Source: Clostridiaceae bacterium
GTDB lineage: Bacteria; Bacillota; Clostridia; Peptostreptococcales; Natronincolaceae
Assembly: GCA_020832135.1 (NCBI GenBank)
Contig: JAFIFG010000015.1
Coordinates: 62,001-126,000 of the forward strand
Length of the DNA stretch: 64,000 nt
Reading direction: 5' to 3'
Shown here: in pieces, positions 37,860-46,935 of the stretch
How positions within the stretch are numbered: position 1 is the first letter of the stretch
How the letters are laid out: every line of letters begins with the position of its first letter
The notes under the pieces: generated by a model
Databases searched by the model: none
What the model was told of the DNA's origin: nothing
Seen by the model: only the letters and a program-made list of their open reading frames with translations
Made by a program: the position numbers and the translations under genes

Positions 37860-38732
37860 TTAAGTTCTTTTCAGGACGGACCAACAAACCATACCAAGTC
37901 TCATTTTAGTGGTTGCTGTAAACAATCCATTTTCTATTTTACTTTCTACATAATTATGAATGTTTTTCTTAACAGAAGGTGTTATATCTGTATATAGCCA
38001 AAAAGAATCACATAAGGATGCTACAGCTTCCTCTGGCTCCTTCTTTCTCACCATGGTTATATCTATATATTCCATCTTAGGTGAATAACCTAACTGATAT
38101 AGGATATAAAAAGGATAAATAACATCGTTGGCCTGCTTACTTTCTAAATTTTTTCCTAATAATAGTTTTTCCAACTCTTTTCTAGTACTATCCTCTACTT
38201 TACCAGAGGTAGATATTAAACAGCAGTATTTTCTAGAGGCTGCATTCATTTTTATTAGTGTCTTCAGGTTTCTTATTCCTGGGTTTAAAGATGAAAAAGC
38301 CACATCAAAGCTTTTGTATAACTTTTCTTTTCTTAATTTAACCTCCTGCCAAGGTGCTATAAGTGTTTGTATATTGCTTAATTTTTTTTCACTTGCCTTT
38401 CCTTCTAATATACCACACATTTCTGAGGAACTATCTAAAGCTATTACTGACTTTACTACCTCTGCCATAGGAATAGTATAGGCCCCCGTACCACTACCAA
38501 TGTCTAGCACTTCTGTATTTTTTGTTAAAATTTTGTGCTGTAGAAAATAATCCATCACCTTCTGGACCCGATCTTCTTCTTGACCCATCATATTACTATC
38601 ATATTTATCGGCTATTTTATCCCAATAGGCTTGTACTTCTTTTTCACTACGGATTCTCATTTTGAAATATGGAGCAGATGTCAATGCATCTGCCCAAGCT
38701 TTGTTTGCATGTAATATTTCTTTTTTTATCAT
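37860..38732 (-). CDS. Class I SAM-dependent methyltransferase linked to the nickel-binding lipoprotein
   Basis: 290 residues. SAM-binding motif I is EVLDIGSGTGAYTIPMA (about residues 78-94), followed by VIALDSSSEMCGIL. The N-terminus (KEVQAYWDKIADKYDS) is typical of UbiE-like methyltransferases. The substrate is unknown. The start overlaps the stop of the upstream binding-protein gene by four bases (ATGA type), which suggests a joint function, for instance modification of a metal chelator or of a nickel-handling molecule. That is inference from the overlap and the flanking lar genes. Confidence 0.82.
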   Translation of the reverse strand: MIKKEILHANKAWADALTSAPYFKMRIRSEKEVQAYWDKIADKYDSNMMGQEEDRVQKVMDYFLQHKILTKNTEVLDIGSGTGAYTIPMAEVVKSVIALDSSSEMCGILEGKASEKKLSNIQTLIAPWQEVKLRKEKLYKSFDVAFSSLNPGIRNLKTLIKMNAASRKYCCLISTSGKVEDSTRKELEKLLLGKNLESKQANDVIYPFYILYQLGYSPKMEYIDITMVRKKEPEEAVASLCDSFWLYTDITPSVKKNIHNYVESKIENGLFTATTKMRLGMVCWSVLKRT

Positions 38733-40300
38733 TTTATTTCAACTCTGCCTAAATGAGGTTTGAAATTTGCGTCTAATTCAAAATTATGCACCTTGTTATT
38801 TACTGCGTATAAAGTAACATCATGGTAAATAGGCACTACTGGACCTTCCTTAGCGGCTACCTCCTGCAATTCTAAGTACATACTATGTCTTTTATCCTGA
38901 TCTCTTTCTCTTGCTGCCTTTGTAATCATGTCATCCACTTTAGGATTATTGTAGCCATAGCTTCTGCTTTTATTTGAATTACCTTCAGAAAACATATGGG
39001 TGCTAAAGAAAACATTAGGTTCCCCTGTCATTAAGGTAAAGGGACCAATGGTAATATCATACTCACCTGCTTCTAATCTTCTGTTCCACTCTCCTGCTTC
39101 TACCATTTCAATATCTATAATGAGATTTAATTCCTTCAACTGATGTTGCATAATTTCAGCTATGGCTTTATATGGCCATCTACTAGAAATACCTGAGTTT
39201 AATAATATCTTTACTTCAACTTCCCCGTCCCCAATAGATTTCTCAACTAAGTCCTTTGCCTTATCTATATCATATTTAGGTGCTACTTCTTTGTTTAACC
39301 ATTTTTCAGCTACTGGTGTAATAACACTTTTAGCTGGAATACCATACCCTTCTAATACGGTATCTACTAGCAATTGACGATCTAAGGCATGGCTAACAGC
39401 TAATAATAAGTTATTGTCTTTAAACAAATTGTTTTGATTAAAAAACAAGTAGTGGGTTGTTCCAACTAATTTTGTTTTTAGAGTTAGATTATCAGCTCCC
39501 TCTATAACACTTGCTTGTTCTGGCATAACCGCTCCTACATCAGATAAAGCATCTACCTCACCACTTTGTAAAGCTGCCAACCTTGTACTAGGATCAGCAA
39601 TAAAGGTGAAAACCACCTCTTCTAGCATTGGTGTTTCTCCCCAGTAATTTTCATTTTTAACTAGAATAATGGATTCATCTGTAATATATTCTTTGAATAC
39701 AAATGGACCAGTTCCTATGGGATTGATAATATCATCATTATCATCAAAAGAGGCTAAACTAAACATAGGACTCTCATGATAAGCCAACATTCTAGGAAAC
39801 TCTGGCATAGGTACAGCATGGGTAATAGCTACTGTATATTCATCCTTTGCTTCCATAGCTGTTATATCCCCATAAGCAAGTTTGGTATTTCCTTTTCTAG
39901 GATGATTTAGTAGTCTTTCTAAATTATATATTGCTACTTCTGCATTTAAAGGAGTTCCATCATGGAAGGTTACCCCTTGTCTCAATTGAAATGTCCATGT
40001 TTTACCATCATCAGATACACTCCAAGATTCTGACAGCTCAGGCATAGGCTCCAGCTGATCATTTAAGTAAGTTAAAGATTCCCATACATTGGTACTCCCA
40101 TGTAAACAGGTAGGATTAGCTGACCCTAGGTAAAAGTCTCTCCCTACACCTATAACTAATTTCTGTTCTAGCTCCTCAACAACAGCATTTTTCACTTCTG
40201 CTTCTTCTGCTGTTTCTTCTACTGGACTTTGTTGGCCTCCACAGGCCGTTAACAGCAATACTGTTACCATAAAAAATATAAAATAGCTTATCCTTCTCAT
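38729..40300 (-). CDS. Nickel/peptide-type ABC transporter substrate-binding lipoprotein (NikA-like)
   Basis: 523 residues from the ATG at 40300; two GTG codons upstream are in frame but the signal peptide begins neatly at MRRISYFIFF. The lipobox LTAC gives an acylated cysteine. The SBP_bac_5 fold shows in WTFQLRQGVTFHDGTPLNAEVA and VALPIYHDVTL-like C-terminal sequence. Such proteins bind nickel chelates, opines or peptides. Location between larC and larB makes nickel the best guess. No permease or ATPase genes are adjacent, so it must use a transporter encoded elsewhere. A structured leader with a terminator lies upstream. Confidence 0.85.
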   Translation of the reverse strand: MRRISYFIFFMVTVLLLTACGGQQSPVEETAEEAEVKNAVVEELEQKLVIGVGRDFYLGSANPTCLHGSTNVWESLTYLNDQLEPMPELSESWSVSDDGKTWTFQLRQGVTFHDGTPLNAEVAIYNLERLLNHPRKGNTKLAYGDITAMEAKDEYTVAITHAVPMPEFPRMLAYHESPMFSLASFDDNDDIINPIGTGPFVFKEYITDESIILVKNENYWGETPMLEEVVFTFIADPSTRLAALQSGEVDALSDVGAVMPEQASVIEGADNLTLKTKLVGTTHYLFFNQNNLFKDNNLLLAVSHALDRQLLVDTVLEGYGIPAKSVITPVAEKWLNKEVAPKYDIDKAKDLVEKSIGDGEVEVKILLNSGISSRWPYKAIAEIMQHQLKELNLIIDIEMVEAGEWNRRLEAGEYDITIGPFTLMTGEPNVFFSTHMFSEGNSNKSRSYGYNNPKVDDMITKAARERDQDKRHSMYLELQEVAAKEGPVVPIYHDVTLYAVNNKVHNFELDANFKPHLGRVEIK

Positions 40301-40420
40301 TACTTTCACCACTCCGTATCTTACATAGTATATTTAGGTTAGTAAAGGCAACCTATAATCCTTTAATGACTAAAAATCTTTACATCTACCTGTACTGTTA
40401 ACATACTTTTACTTCTTTAA

Positions 40421-40500
40421 AAAACAAAAAGCTTGCCCTTTTTATTCAATAAAAAGGTACAAGCCTTCATGACTTTTTCATCAGTTTTCAAACTGATGTT
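40421..40500 (-). promoter_or_regulatory. Structured leader with internal terminator upstream of the NikA-like gene
   Basis: On the complement a first hairpin (40479-40498, arms CATCAGTTT/AAACTGATG) is followed by GAAAAAGTCATGAAG and then a long terminator hairpin (40431-40464) with TTTTTGTTTTTT. The terminator lies inside the 5' leader, 120 bases before the start codon, so it must be conditional. It could be an unrecognised metal or metabolite riboswitch or an attenuator. I could not match it to a known class. Confidence 0.55.
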
Positions 40501-40550
40501 TCTTTTGATTTTTTAAATTTATATTTACAATAAGTTCCATGTTTATGATA

Positions 40551-40580
40551 AATATACCATGTATGACAAACTTTTGTCAA
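40551..40580 (-). promoter_or_regulatory. Promoter and operator-like palindrome of the NikA-like gene
   Basis: TTGACA, 18-base spacer, TATATT on the complement. The -35 is part of TGACAAACTTTTGTCA (40564-40579), perfect 7-base arms with a 2-base centre, a likely repressor site. Transcription would begin near 40544, leaving a leader of about 240 bases. Confidence 0.65.
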
Positions 40581-40751
40581 TTTTTATAATTATTCCCTAT
40601 TATTTGCTTATACTAAATTAAATTCAACAACTTAATACCAAATCTTTTAGATGGAATTCATCACTAGATGTATGATAAAATAAAGTAAATTTTTCTTTGA
40701 TTCTTATTAAGGACAGCATTTCCTAAAGATTTAAATACAGGAGGTTAGAAA

Positions 40752-41498
40752 ATGAAAGTTGAAAATATAAAACAACTGCTTGAAGATGTTAAAAATAATA
40801 AAATTCAAATAGAGGAAGCACTATCCACCTTAAAGGAACTACCTTATCAAGACTTAGGTTTTGCCAAGGTAGATCATCATAGGGAATTAAGACAGGGCTA
40901 TCCTGAAGTCATCTATTGTGAAGGAAAGACAGTAGAACATATCGTTGATATTGTAGGTGTTATGGTGGATAGAGGCAGTAATGTATTGGGAACTAGAGCA
41001 ACAAAAGAAATGTATGATGCTGTAAAGAAAAAACATCCTATAGCCATTTATAATGAGTTAGCAAGGACCATTACCCTTGTTCAACAGGAAATCAAATTAC
41101 AGGCAACTCATATAGCTGTCATAACAGGAGGAACTTCTGATATACCTGTAGCTGAAGAAGCTGCTATTACAGCTGAAATCCTAGGCAATAAGGTGGAACG
41201 AGTTTATGATGTGGGTGTAGCTGGTATCCATCGGTTGTTCTCTAAGCTAGACATCATTCGAGAGGCACAAGTGGTAGTAGCAGTAGCTGGTATGGAGGGA
41301 GCCTTGGGTAGTGTTATTGGAGGCTTAGTAGATAAGCCTGTCATTGCTGTCCCCACCAGTGTTGGTTATGGAGCTAATTTCGGAGGTTTAGCTGCACTAT
41401 TATCTATGTTAAATAGCTGTGCAAGCGGTACCGCTGTTGTAAATATTGATAATGGCTTTGGGGCTGGATATATGGCTAGTATGATTAATAAGTTATAA
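40752..41498 (+). CDS. larB: Nickel-pincer cofactor biosynthesis protein LarB
   Basis: 248 residues, PurE-like fold. Conserved segments are [58 protein letters not shown] and [19 protein letters not shown]. LarB carboxylates nicotinic acid adenine dinucleotide to pyridinium-3,5-biscarboxylic acid mononucleotide, the first step of the cofactor pathway. The ATG follows ACAGGAGGTTAGAAA. It is divergent from the NikA-like gene. LarE, the sulfur-transfer step, must be encoded elsewhere. Confidence 0.95.
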   Translation: MKVENIKQLLEDVKNNKIQIEEALSTLKELPYQDLGFAKVDHHRELRQGYPEVIYCEGKTVEHIVDIVGVMVDRGSNVLGTRATKEMYDAVKKKHPIAIYNELARTITLVQQEIKLQATHIAVITGGTSDIPVAEEAAITAEILGNKVERVYDVGVAGIHRLFSKLDIIREAQVVVAVAGMEGALGSVIGGLVDKPVIAVPTSVGYGANFGGLAALLSMLNSCASGTAVVNIDNGFGAGYMASMINKL

Positions 41499-41538
41499 AG
41501 AATACCTGGCCTCTGAAAGAAGGCCAGGTATTCTTTAT
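41495..41538. terminator. Bidirectional terminator between larB and the Spo0E-like gene
   Basis: Perfect 17-base arms (41495-41511, 41522-41538), including the core ATACCTGGCC/GGCCAGGTAT. It contains the stop codons of both convergent genes. Confidence 0.8.
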
Positions 41539-41720
41539 AATTTACTTTTTTCTTGATTTGATATGATGTTTAGCAACCTTCTCTTTTGTTCTTTTACAAT
41601 ATGTTTATCTAATTCTTGACTTATTTTAATAATGTTATTTTTACTAAGATTTTTTTCTCTTATATCCCCCATTTCTTGCAATGATTTATTTAAAATCTTT
41701 CTAAATTTTTCTATTCTCAT
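41535..41720 (-). CDS. Spo0E-like aspartyl-phosphate phosphatase
   Basis: 61 residues, ATG after AGAGAGGGAGTTGCGATGA. The second half has the Spo0E signature, with SQELDKHIVKEQ matching the conserved SQxLD motif whose serine and aspartate are needed to remove phosphate from Spo0A-P. Length fits these small helical-hairpin proteins. It would delay sporulation or tune Spo0A. It is divergent from an XRE regulator. Short and weakly conserved, so the call rests mainly on the motif. Confidence 0.75.
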   Translation of the reverse strand: MRIEKFRKILNKSLQEMGDIREKNLSKNNIIKISQELDKHIVKEQKRRLLNIISNQEKSKL

Positions 41721-41911
41721 TCATCGCAACTCCCTCTCTTTTCTCTTTTACTTTTATTCCATTATTCCAATACTCTTTCAATTATAGTCCCTATTAGTAA
41801 CATTTACAACTTATATTGTAATTTTGTTTTATTTTGGGACAACATATTGTAAATAATTTATTTTCACTACATTATAAAGTAAGGTTATCGTCAAAATAGA
41901 GGGGTGTATTT

Positions 41912-42262
41912 ATGAATTTTTCTAAAAGACTAAAACATCTTAGGAAAGAAAATAACTTAACACAAGAAGCTTTAGCAAAAAAACTTAATAAATCTCGCTC
42001 TACTATTGCTGGTTATGAAACCGAAAGAAAAGAACCTGATTATGATACACTAATAAAAATAGCACAAATCTTTAAAGTGTCTATTGACTACCTTTTAACT
42101 TATTCCCCTGATGTGCATAGCCAATATACTTCCAAAACCTGCATTCGCGAAAAAAAAACCTCTTATTATTTAAAGGATAAAGGTTTACCCGATGAAGCTA
42201 TTCAACAAATTGAGGATTACATTGAATTTATTCATCAAAAATACGGTAAAGCATCAAAATAG
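41912..42262 (+). CDS. XRE-family transcriptional regulator
   Basis: 116 residues. Helix-turn-helix in the first 60 residues (LRKENNLTQEALAKKLNKSRSTIAGYE and EPDYDTLIKIAQIFKVSIDYLL), followed by a short helical tail. The ATG follows GAGGGGTGTATTT. Comparable to SinR/Xre repressors, with an unknown target. It may control its divergent neighbour, the Spo0E-like gene, across the 191-base gap. Confidence 0.9.
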   Translation: MNFSKRLKHLRKENNLTQEALAKKLNKSRSTIAGYETERKEPDYDTLIKIAQIFKVSIDYLLTYSPDVHSQYTSKTCIREKKTSYYLKDKGLPDEAIQQIEDYIEFIHQKYGKASK

Positions 42263-42331
42263 AAAAAAACTTAGCTATATTTTCTGTAGATTTAAAGCTT
42301 TATTTCACTTTGAAAACGTCAATATAATGTA

Positions 42332-42360
42332 TTGATAAGAAATTTTCAATAAGGTATAAT
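42332..42360 (+). promoter_or_regulatory. Promoter of ychF
   Basis: TTGATA, 17-base spacer, TATAAT, about 58 bases before the ATG. Confidence 0.75.
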
Positions 42361-42418
42361 AAAACTTATGTGTATATTATAATGCTGAGACTTACGTGAA
42401 GAAAGGAAGATATATTAT

Positions 42419-43513
42419 ATGAAGCTAGGTATTGTTGGATTGCCTAACGTTGGTAAGAGTACGTTATTTAATGCAATCACTCAAGCAGGTGCAGAATCTG
42501 CTAACTATCCATTTTGTACTATTGAACCAAATGTAGGTGTGGTGGCTGTTCCTGATGATAGATTAAAATTTCTAGAGGAGCTATATCAATCAGAAAAAGT
42601 AATCCCTGCTGCTATTGAATTTTATGATATTGCTGGATTAGTAAAAGGTGCCAGTAAAGGAGAAGGCTTAGGCAATAAGTTTTTATCTCATATTCGTGAA
42701 GTAGCCTCTATTGTTCAAGTGGTGCGATGCTTTGAAGATGGTAACATCACCCATGTGGATGGCAGTGTGGATCCTTTAAGAGACATTGAAACTATTAATC
42801 TTGAATTAATTTTTTCAGACCTTGAGATGGTGGAAAAAAGAATCGAGAAAACACAAAAACTAGTGAAATCAGACAAAAGTCTTGTAGCGGAACTAGAACT
42901 ACTAAAGAGACTTCAATCTACATTAGAAGAAGGTTTATCTGCCCGTACATTAGAATACGATAAAAATGAACTGGAACTATTAAAAGGCTTTGGTCTTCTA
43001 TCCATGAAACCGATTATCTATGTTGCTAATGTCGCTGAGGATGAAGTCGCAGAGGAAGGAGCAAATAATCCTCATGTTCAAAAAGTTAAGGAATTCGCTT
43101 CAACAGAGGATGCAGAAGTGGTTGTCATCTGTGCTAAAATAGAAGCTGAAATCTCTGAATTAGATGAAGAAGAAAAAGCAATGTTCCTAGAGGAATTAGG
43201 ATTAACCGAATCCGGGTTAGACCGTTTAGTGCAAGCATCCTATTCTCTACTAGGTTTGATGAGTTATTTAACAGCGGGGCCTAAAGAAGTAAGAGCTTGG
43301 ACCATCAAGAAGGGAACCAAAGCTCCTCAGGCTGCTGGAAAAATCCACACTGATTTTGAAAAAGGTTTTATTCGAGCTGAAATTGTTGCCTATGATGATC
43401 TTGTAGAATATGGAAATTTTAATGCTGCCAAAGAAAAAGGACTCGTCCGTCTTGAGGGTAAAGAGTATATTGTTAAAGATGGAGATGTTATTAACTTTAG
43501 ATTTAATGTGTAG
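42419..43513 (+). CDS. ychF: Redox-regulated ATPase YchF (Obg family)
   Basis: 364 residues, full length. P-loop GLPNVGKS at 7-14, [20 protein letters not shown] as G3 region, a coiled-coil insertion and a C-terminal TGS domain ([34 protein letters not shown]). The family prefers ATP over GTP and binds ribosomes; it affects oxidative-stress responses. The ATG follows GAAAGGAAGATATATT. Single gene with its own promoter and terminator. Confidence 0.97.
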   Translation: MKLGIVGLPNVGKSTLFNAITQAGAESANYPFCTIEPNVGVVAVPDDRLKFLEELYQSEKVIPAAIEFYDIAGLVKGASKGEGLGNKFLSHIREVASIVQVVRCFEDGNITHVDGSVDPLRDIETINLELIFSDLEMVEKRIEKTQKLVKSDKSLVAELELLKRLQSTLEEGLSARTLEYDKNELELLKGFGLLSMKPIIYVANVAEDEVAEEGANNPHVQKVKEFASTEDAEVVVICAKIEAEISELDEEEKAMFLEELGLTESGLDRLVQASYSLLGLMSYLTAGPKEVRAWTIKKGTKAPQAAGKIHTDFEKGFIRAEIVAYDDLVEYGNFNAAKEKGLVRLEGKEYIVKDGDVINFRFNV

Positions 43514-43560
43514 ATAAAGTCAGATTTTATAAATTTCATTCTAAAAAAATGTAAAACTAT

Positions 43561-43605
43561 ATAAATATGTTTAGAATCATTGTCTAATGTTCTAAACATA
43601 TTTAT
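43561..43605. terminator. Terminator between ychF and the GGDEF gene
   Basis: Perfect 16-base AT-rich arms (43561-43576, 43590-43605), located between two convergent genes. Confidence 0.65.
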
Positions 43606-43641
43606 CTTTTGTTATGAAGTAAAATAGCATAAAAAGGATGC

Positions 43642-45456
43642 TTATTTCTGTTCATTCTCTTTAACAAGCCTCTCTCGACGTATCGCTATATGTTTTTTAG
43701 TTCTTGTATCATTGTAATTAGACTTTATTTTATCTTTATACATATGATCATCTGCTTCTTTGAAGAGTTGTTTAATAGATTTTTCACTATTTTCTTTCGT
43801 TGCTACACCTATGGCAAATTCAACCATTGAAAGTTTTTTAGACTGAATTTCTTTACATTCTTTCTTAATTCTAGCAGTTATTTTTTCTGCCGCTTCGTAG
43901 GAAGTTTTCGGTAGTAAAATGATAAATTCATCTCCACCCCAGCGAGTTATTATATCGCCTTTCCGACATGCTTTTCTTAAAATTTGGGATGCACTAATTA
44001 AGACTTTGTCTCCTTCGTCATGACCACATGTATCATTCACTAATTTCAGACCATTCACATCTGCTATAATTATACTTATAGGTAGCTGTCTTTTTACATT
44101 AAGACGTGTAAACTCTTCCTCAAAATAATTGCGATTGTGAAGTCCTGTTAATGTGTCATGAAAACTTAAATACTTAATTCTTTCTTCTGCTTGTTTTTGT
44201 TCAGTAATGTCTCTTATAGATTTTACTGCTCCTGTTGGTTTATCATATTCTTTCTCAAATAAAGGATAACTAAAAACTTCTAACCATCTATTTTCTATAA
44301 ACATCTCTTGCCTCCCTATCCTTCCTGTTTTCATAGAACGTAGAGTAGGACAGGGTCTACACGGTGTATTTCTTTTATAGTGTACTTCATAGCATTGCTT
44401 ACCTTCCAAAGGCAATTCTTTTTCATGTCGTTTTTTAAATATTTCATTGGCATAACGTATCGTCAAGTCAGTGTTTAATACGCATATACCATCTTGAATA
44501 CTTCTTAAAATTCCGTCTAACAGAGCATTAGTTTCTTTTAAGGATTTTTCAGTTTCATATCGTATTAAAACCATGGCAATTTGTTGAACATATAATTCAA
44601 TATTTCTAGAACTAACAATAGTTTTGTTAGATGGCATTATAAAGATAATATCGCCAATGGTTTGTTTTTTATTAAACATTACAATTTCGTAAATATTTCC
44701 TAAGTCTAGCTTTTTTTTAAGTAATTGAGATAGAGACTTCGAAATACCGCCAAAGCTTACATCATGTAGACTATCATATTGAATAAGTTTACACCCTTCA
44801 CTTGTACTTTTTAGTCTTTCAGGATTGTTGATCCATTCTTTTCCTGTAAAATCATATCCTACTATTTTTGATGCTTTTTCTATTTCTTCTGCTTCTCCAG
44901 AAATAACTTTGCCTATACTTTTTATGTTATTATCTTTATATGTGTTTATCACCACAAACTTAGCTCCAGATAATTTAAGAAGTTCATCTGATATAAACTG
45001 ATAATCAATTGCATCATTTGAAAAATTATAATTCTTGTTGGTAAGATCAGATAATCTACTTAAAAGTATGTTTTCATTCTTGGTTTCGTTGATATTACGG
45101 AAAATTACAGCAAGATAACCTGGTTTGTCACTATAAGCTGTTATTTCATACCATGTTTCCAAAGACTCTAAATAAAATTCAAATCTATTACTTTTTCCTT
45201 TAGTCCATAGATCTTCAATACTACCACTGTCTTGAAACTTACTTAATCGAAGCTGTGGAAATATATCCGTACCCTTTCTGTTTATTATCTCCTCTTTATT
45301 CTTTTCCACCATAGTTTCAAAAGCTTTATTGACTTTAAGAAAAGTATAATCTACAGGATTATTTTGTTCATCAGTAGTTATCTTATAATAAGCGACGGCA
45401 TCAGGAAAACTATAAATTAATTGATTATCATTTTGAATTTCATTCATCTTAAACAT
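43642..45456 (-). CDS. PAS-PAS-GGDEF diguanylate cyclase
   Basis: 604 residues, no membrane segment. An N-terminal PAS (about 8-125), a GAF-like middle region, a second PAS (about 310-430) with a CRPC pair in its extension, and a GGDEF domain. The active-site motif GGDEF is at 507-511 and the inhibitory site RKGD (RxxD) precedes it by five residues, so it should make c-di-GMP and be product-inhibited. The input signal is unknown; the cysteine pair could sense redox or metal. The ATG may be the first or the fourth codon (MFKMNEIQ). Confidence 0.93.
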   Translation of the reverse strand: MFKMNEIQNDNQLIYSFPDAVAYYKITTDEQNNPVDYTFLKVNKAFETMVEKNKEEIINRKGTDIFPQLRLSKFQDSGSIEDLWTKGKSNRFEFYLESLETWYEITAYSDKPGYLAVIFRNINETKNENILLSRLSDLTNKNYNFSNDAIDYQFISDELLKLSGAKFVVINTYKDNNIKSIGKVISGEAEEIEKASKIVGYDFTGKEWINNPERLKSTSEGCKLIQYDSLHDVSFGGISKSLSQLLKKKLDLGNIYEIVMFNKKQTIGDIIFIMPSNKTIVSSRNIELYVQQIAMVLIRYETEKSLKETNALLDGILRSIQDGICVLNTDLTIRYANEIFKKRHEKELPLEGKQCYEVHYKRNTPCRPCPTLRSMKTGRIGRQEMFIENRWLEVFSYPLFEKEYDKPTGAVKSIRDITEQKQAEERIKYLSFHDTLTGLHNRNYFEEEFTRLNVKRQLPISIIIADVNGLKLVNDTCGHDEGDKVLISASQILRKACRKGDIITRWGGDEFIILLPKTSYEAAEKITARIKKECKEIQSKKLSMVEFAIGVATKENSEKSIKQLFKEADDHMYKDKIKSNYNDTRTKKHIAIRRERLVKENEQK

Positions 45457-45646
45457 CCTTTTTATAATTTAATAGAAAAACCTGCACTCTCATAATTTTC
45501 TGGTCTTTACCATTTGCAAATATCAGACCAATTAACATAGTGCTAAAGTCCTACATTTCTATGCTATACCTAATTATATCTAATAGATTATAAAATTTCT
45601 ATATAAATTAAGATTTATTTACATTGTAGCTTTATAAGGTTGTCCA

Positions 45647-45683
45647 TAAAAAAACAACCCTTTATAAGGTGAAAGGATTGTTT
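45647..45683 (-). terminator. Terminator of the pst operon
   Basis: Arms around 45653-45663 and 45672-45683 with one mismatch, followed on the complement by TTTTTTT. Confidence 0.75.
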
Positions 45684-45688
45684 ATATT

Positions 45689-46159
45689 TTAATTTCTCAA
45701 AGTTGCCTTAATTCTATTAGGTTTTAAAAGCATTTGGAACACATCATCAATAGATTTCACCACAATGTCTGCAGCAGCTATAAGCTTTCCACTGCATCCT
45801 TCCTTTTCCATAACCGCTATGGATATAGTACTTTCTTTAAACATATCTATATCATTAAATCCATTACCTACAGTAATAGTTTGATTTCCACCCAATGACT
45901 TAACAATATCCTTTTTGCATCTTCCTGCATTTTCTCGCGGGAAGGTTTTTATAGTAATCCCTAAGTTACCACAAATTTTTTCAACTGTTCCATAGGTGTC
46001 TGCTGTTAGTATGTATATATTAACATGCTCTTTAAGTTTCTGAATCATGTCTTTAGTAGTATCAGCTATATCCCCATCTACGGCTAATGTCCCGTTATAA
46101 TCAAATACGATATTTTCTATTTGGATTTCTCCTCTGCCCGGTATATTTATCTGTAGCAT
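45689..46159 (-). CDS. HAD-family hydrolase (soluble P-type-ATPase-like)
   Basis: 156 residues. HAD motif I is DYNGTLAVDG (nucleophile Asp near residue 20), motif II ILTADT, and motif III/IV VGNGFNDIDMF, close to the COG4087 soluble P-type-ATPase-like group. It is a small HAD domain without cap or membrane part. It lies 27 bases after pstB and before the operon terminator. It is therefore cotranscribed with phosphate-uptake genes and may be a phosphatase used under phosphate limitation; that is inference. Confidence 0.8.
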   Translation of the reverse strand: MLQINIPGRGEIQIENIVFDYNGTLAVDGDIADTTKDMIQKLKEHVNIYILTADTYGTVEKICGNLGITIKTFPRENAGRCKKDIVKSLGGNQTITVGNGFNDIDMFKESTISIAVMEKEGCSGKLIAAADIVVKSIDDVFQMLLKPNRIKATLRN

Positions 46160-46186
46160 AATTTTGTTTACTCCTTTACAAATTTT

Positions 46187-46933
46187 TTATCCGTATATTC
46201 CTTCTATATATTCCCTAGTTCTTTTATCTTTAGGATTAGAAAACAAGGTTTCTGTATCACTGTATTCAACCAATTCACCGTTTAAAATAAAAGCGGTATA
46301 ATCTGCAATTCTTTTAGCTTGAGAAAGATTGTGAGTAACTATAATAATCGTATAGTCTTGGGAAAGCTTGCTCAACATTTCTTCTATATTTTTGGTGTTT
46401 TTTACATCTAGAGCCGAACAGGGCTCATCAAGGAGAATAACTTGAGGATCTACAGTTAAGGCTCTGGCAATGCAAAGTCTTTGTTGCTGACCCCCTGATA
46501 GTTTCAATGCAGATTTATTTAAATCATTAGAAACCTCATCATATAGCCCAGCAATTTTCAGTTTTTCCTCTACCATATGCTTTAATTTCTTTTTATCTGT
46601 ATTGCCATAGTATTTCTGTGCATAGACCATGTTCTTATAGATAGAAAAAGGGAAACAAGTTGGATTTTGAAACACTAGTCCAATTTCTTTTCTAATATCT
46701 TCTTTAGTCATTTCTTTAATATTATTATCTTTAAATAAAATTTCTCCCTCTACACGGGAAAGAGTTTCCTCTTCAACCATACAATTTATTGTTTTTAGTA
46801 AGGTTGATTTACCACATCCTGAAGGACCTATAATGGCAGTAATCTTTCTTTCATTAATCTCCATATTGATATTCTTTAATATTTTTATGTTCCCGTAGGA
46901 AACCGATAAGTTTTTTATACTAATTATACCCAT
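46187..46933 (-). CDS. pstB: Phosphate ABC transporter ATP-binding protein PstB
   Basis: 248 residues. Walker A GPSGCGKS at 36-43, ABC signature LSGGQQQR, Walker B VILLDEPCSALD, and H-loop IVTHNLSQAKR. The sequence fits the PstB group, although it is somewhat divergent and other anion importers (tungstate type) are possible. It follows pstA with a 2-base gap. Confidence 0.9.
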   Translation of the reverse strand: MGIISIKNLSVSYGNIKILKNINMEINERKITAIIGPSGCGKSTLLKTINCMVEEETLSRVEGEILFKDNNIKEMTKEDIRKEIGLVFQNPTCFPFSIYKNMVYAQKYYGNTDKKKLKHMVEEKLKIAGLYDEVSNDLNKSALKLSGGQQQRLCIARALTVDPQVILLDEPCSALDVKNTKNIEEMLSKLSQDYTIIIVTHNLSQAKRIADYTAFILNGELVEYSDTETLFSNPKDKRTREYIEGIYG

Positions 46934-46935
46934 AG

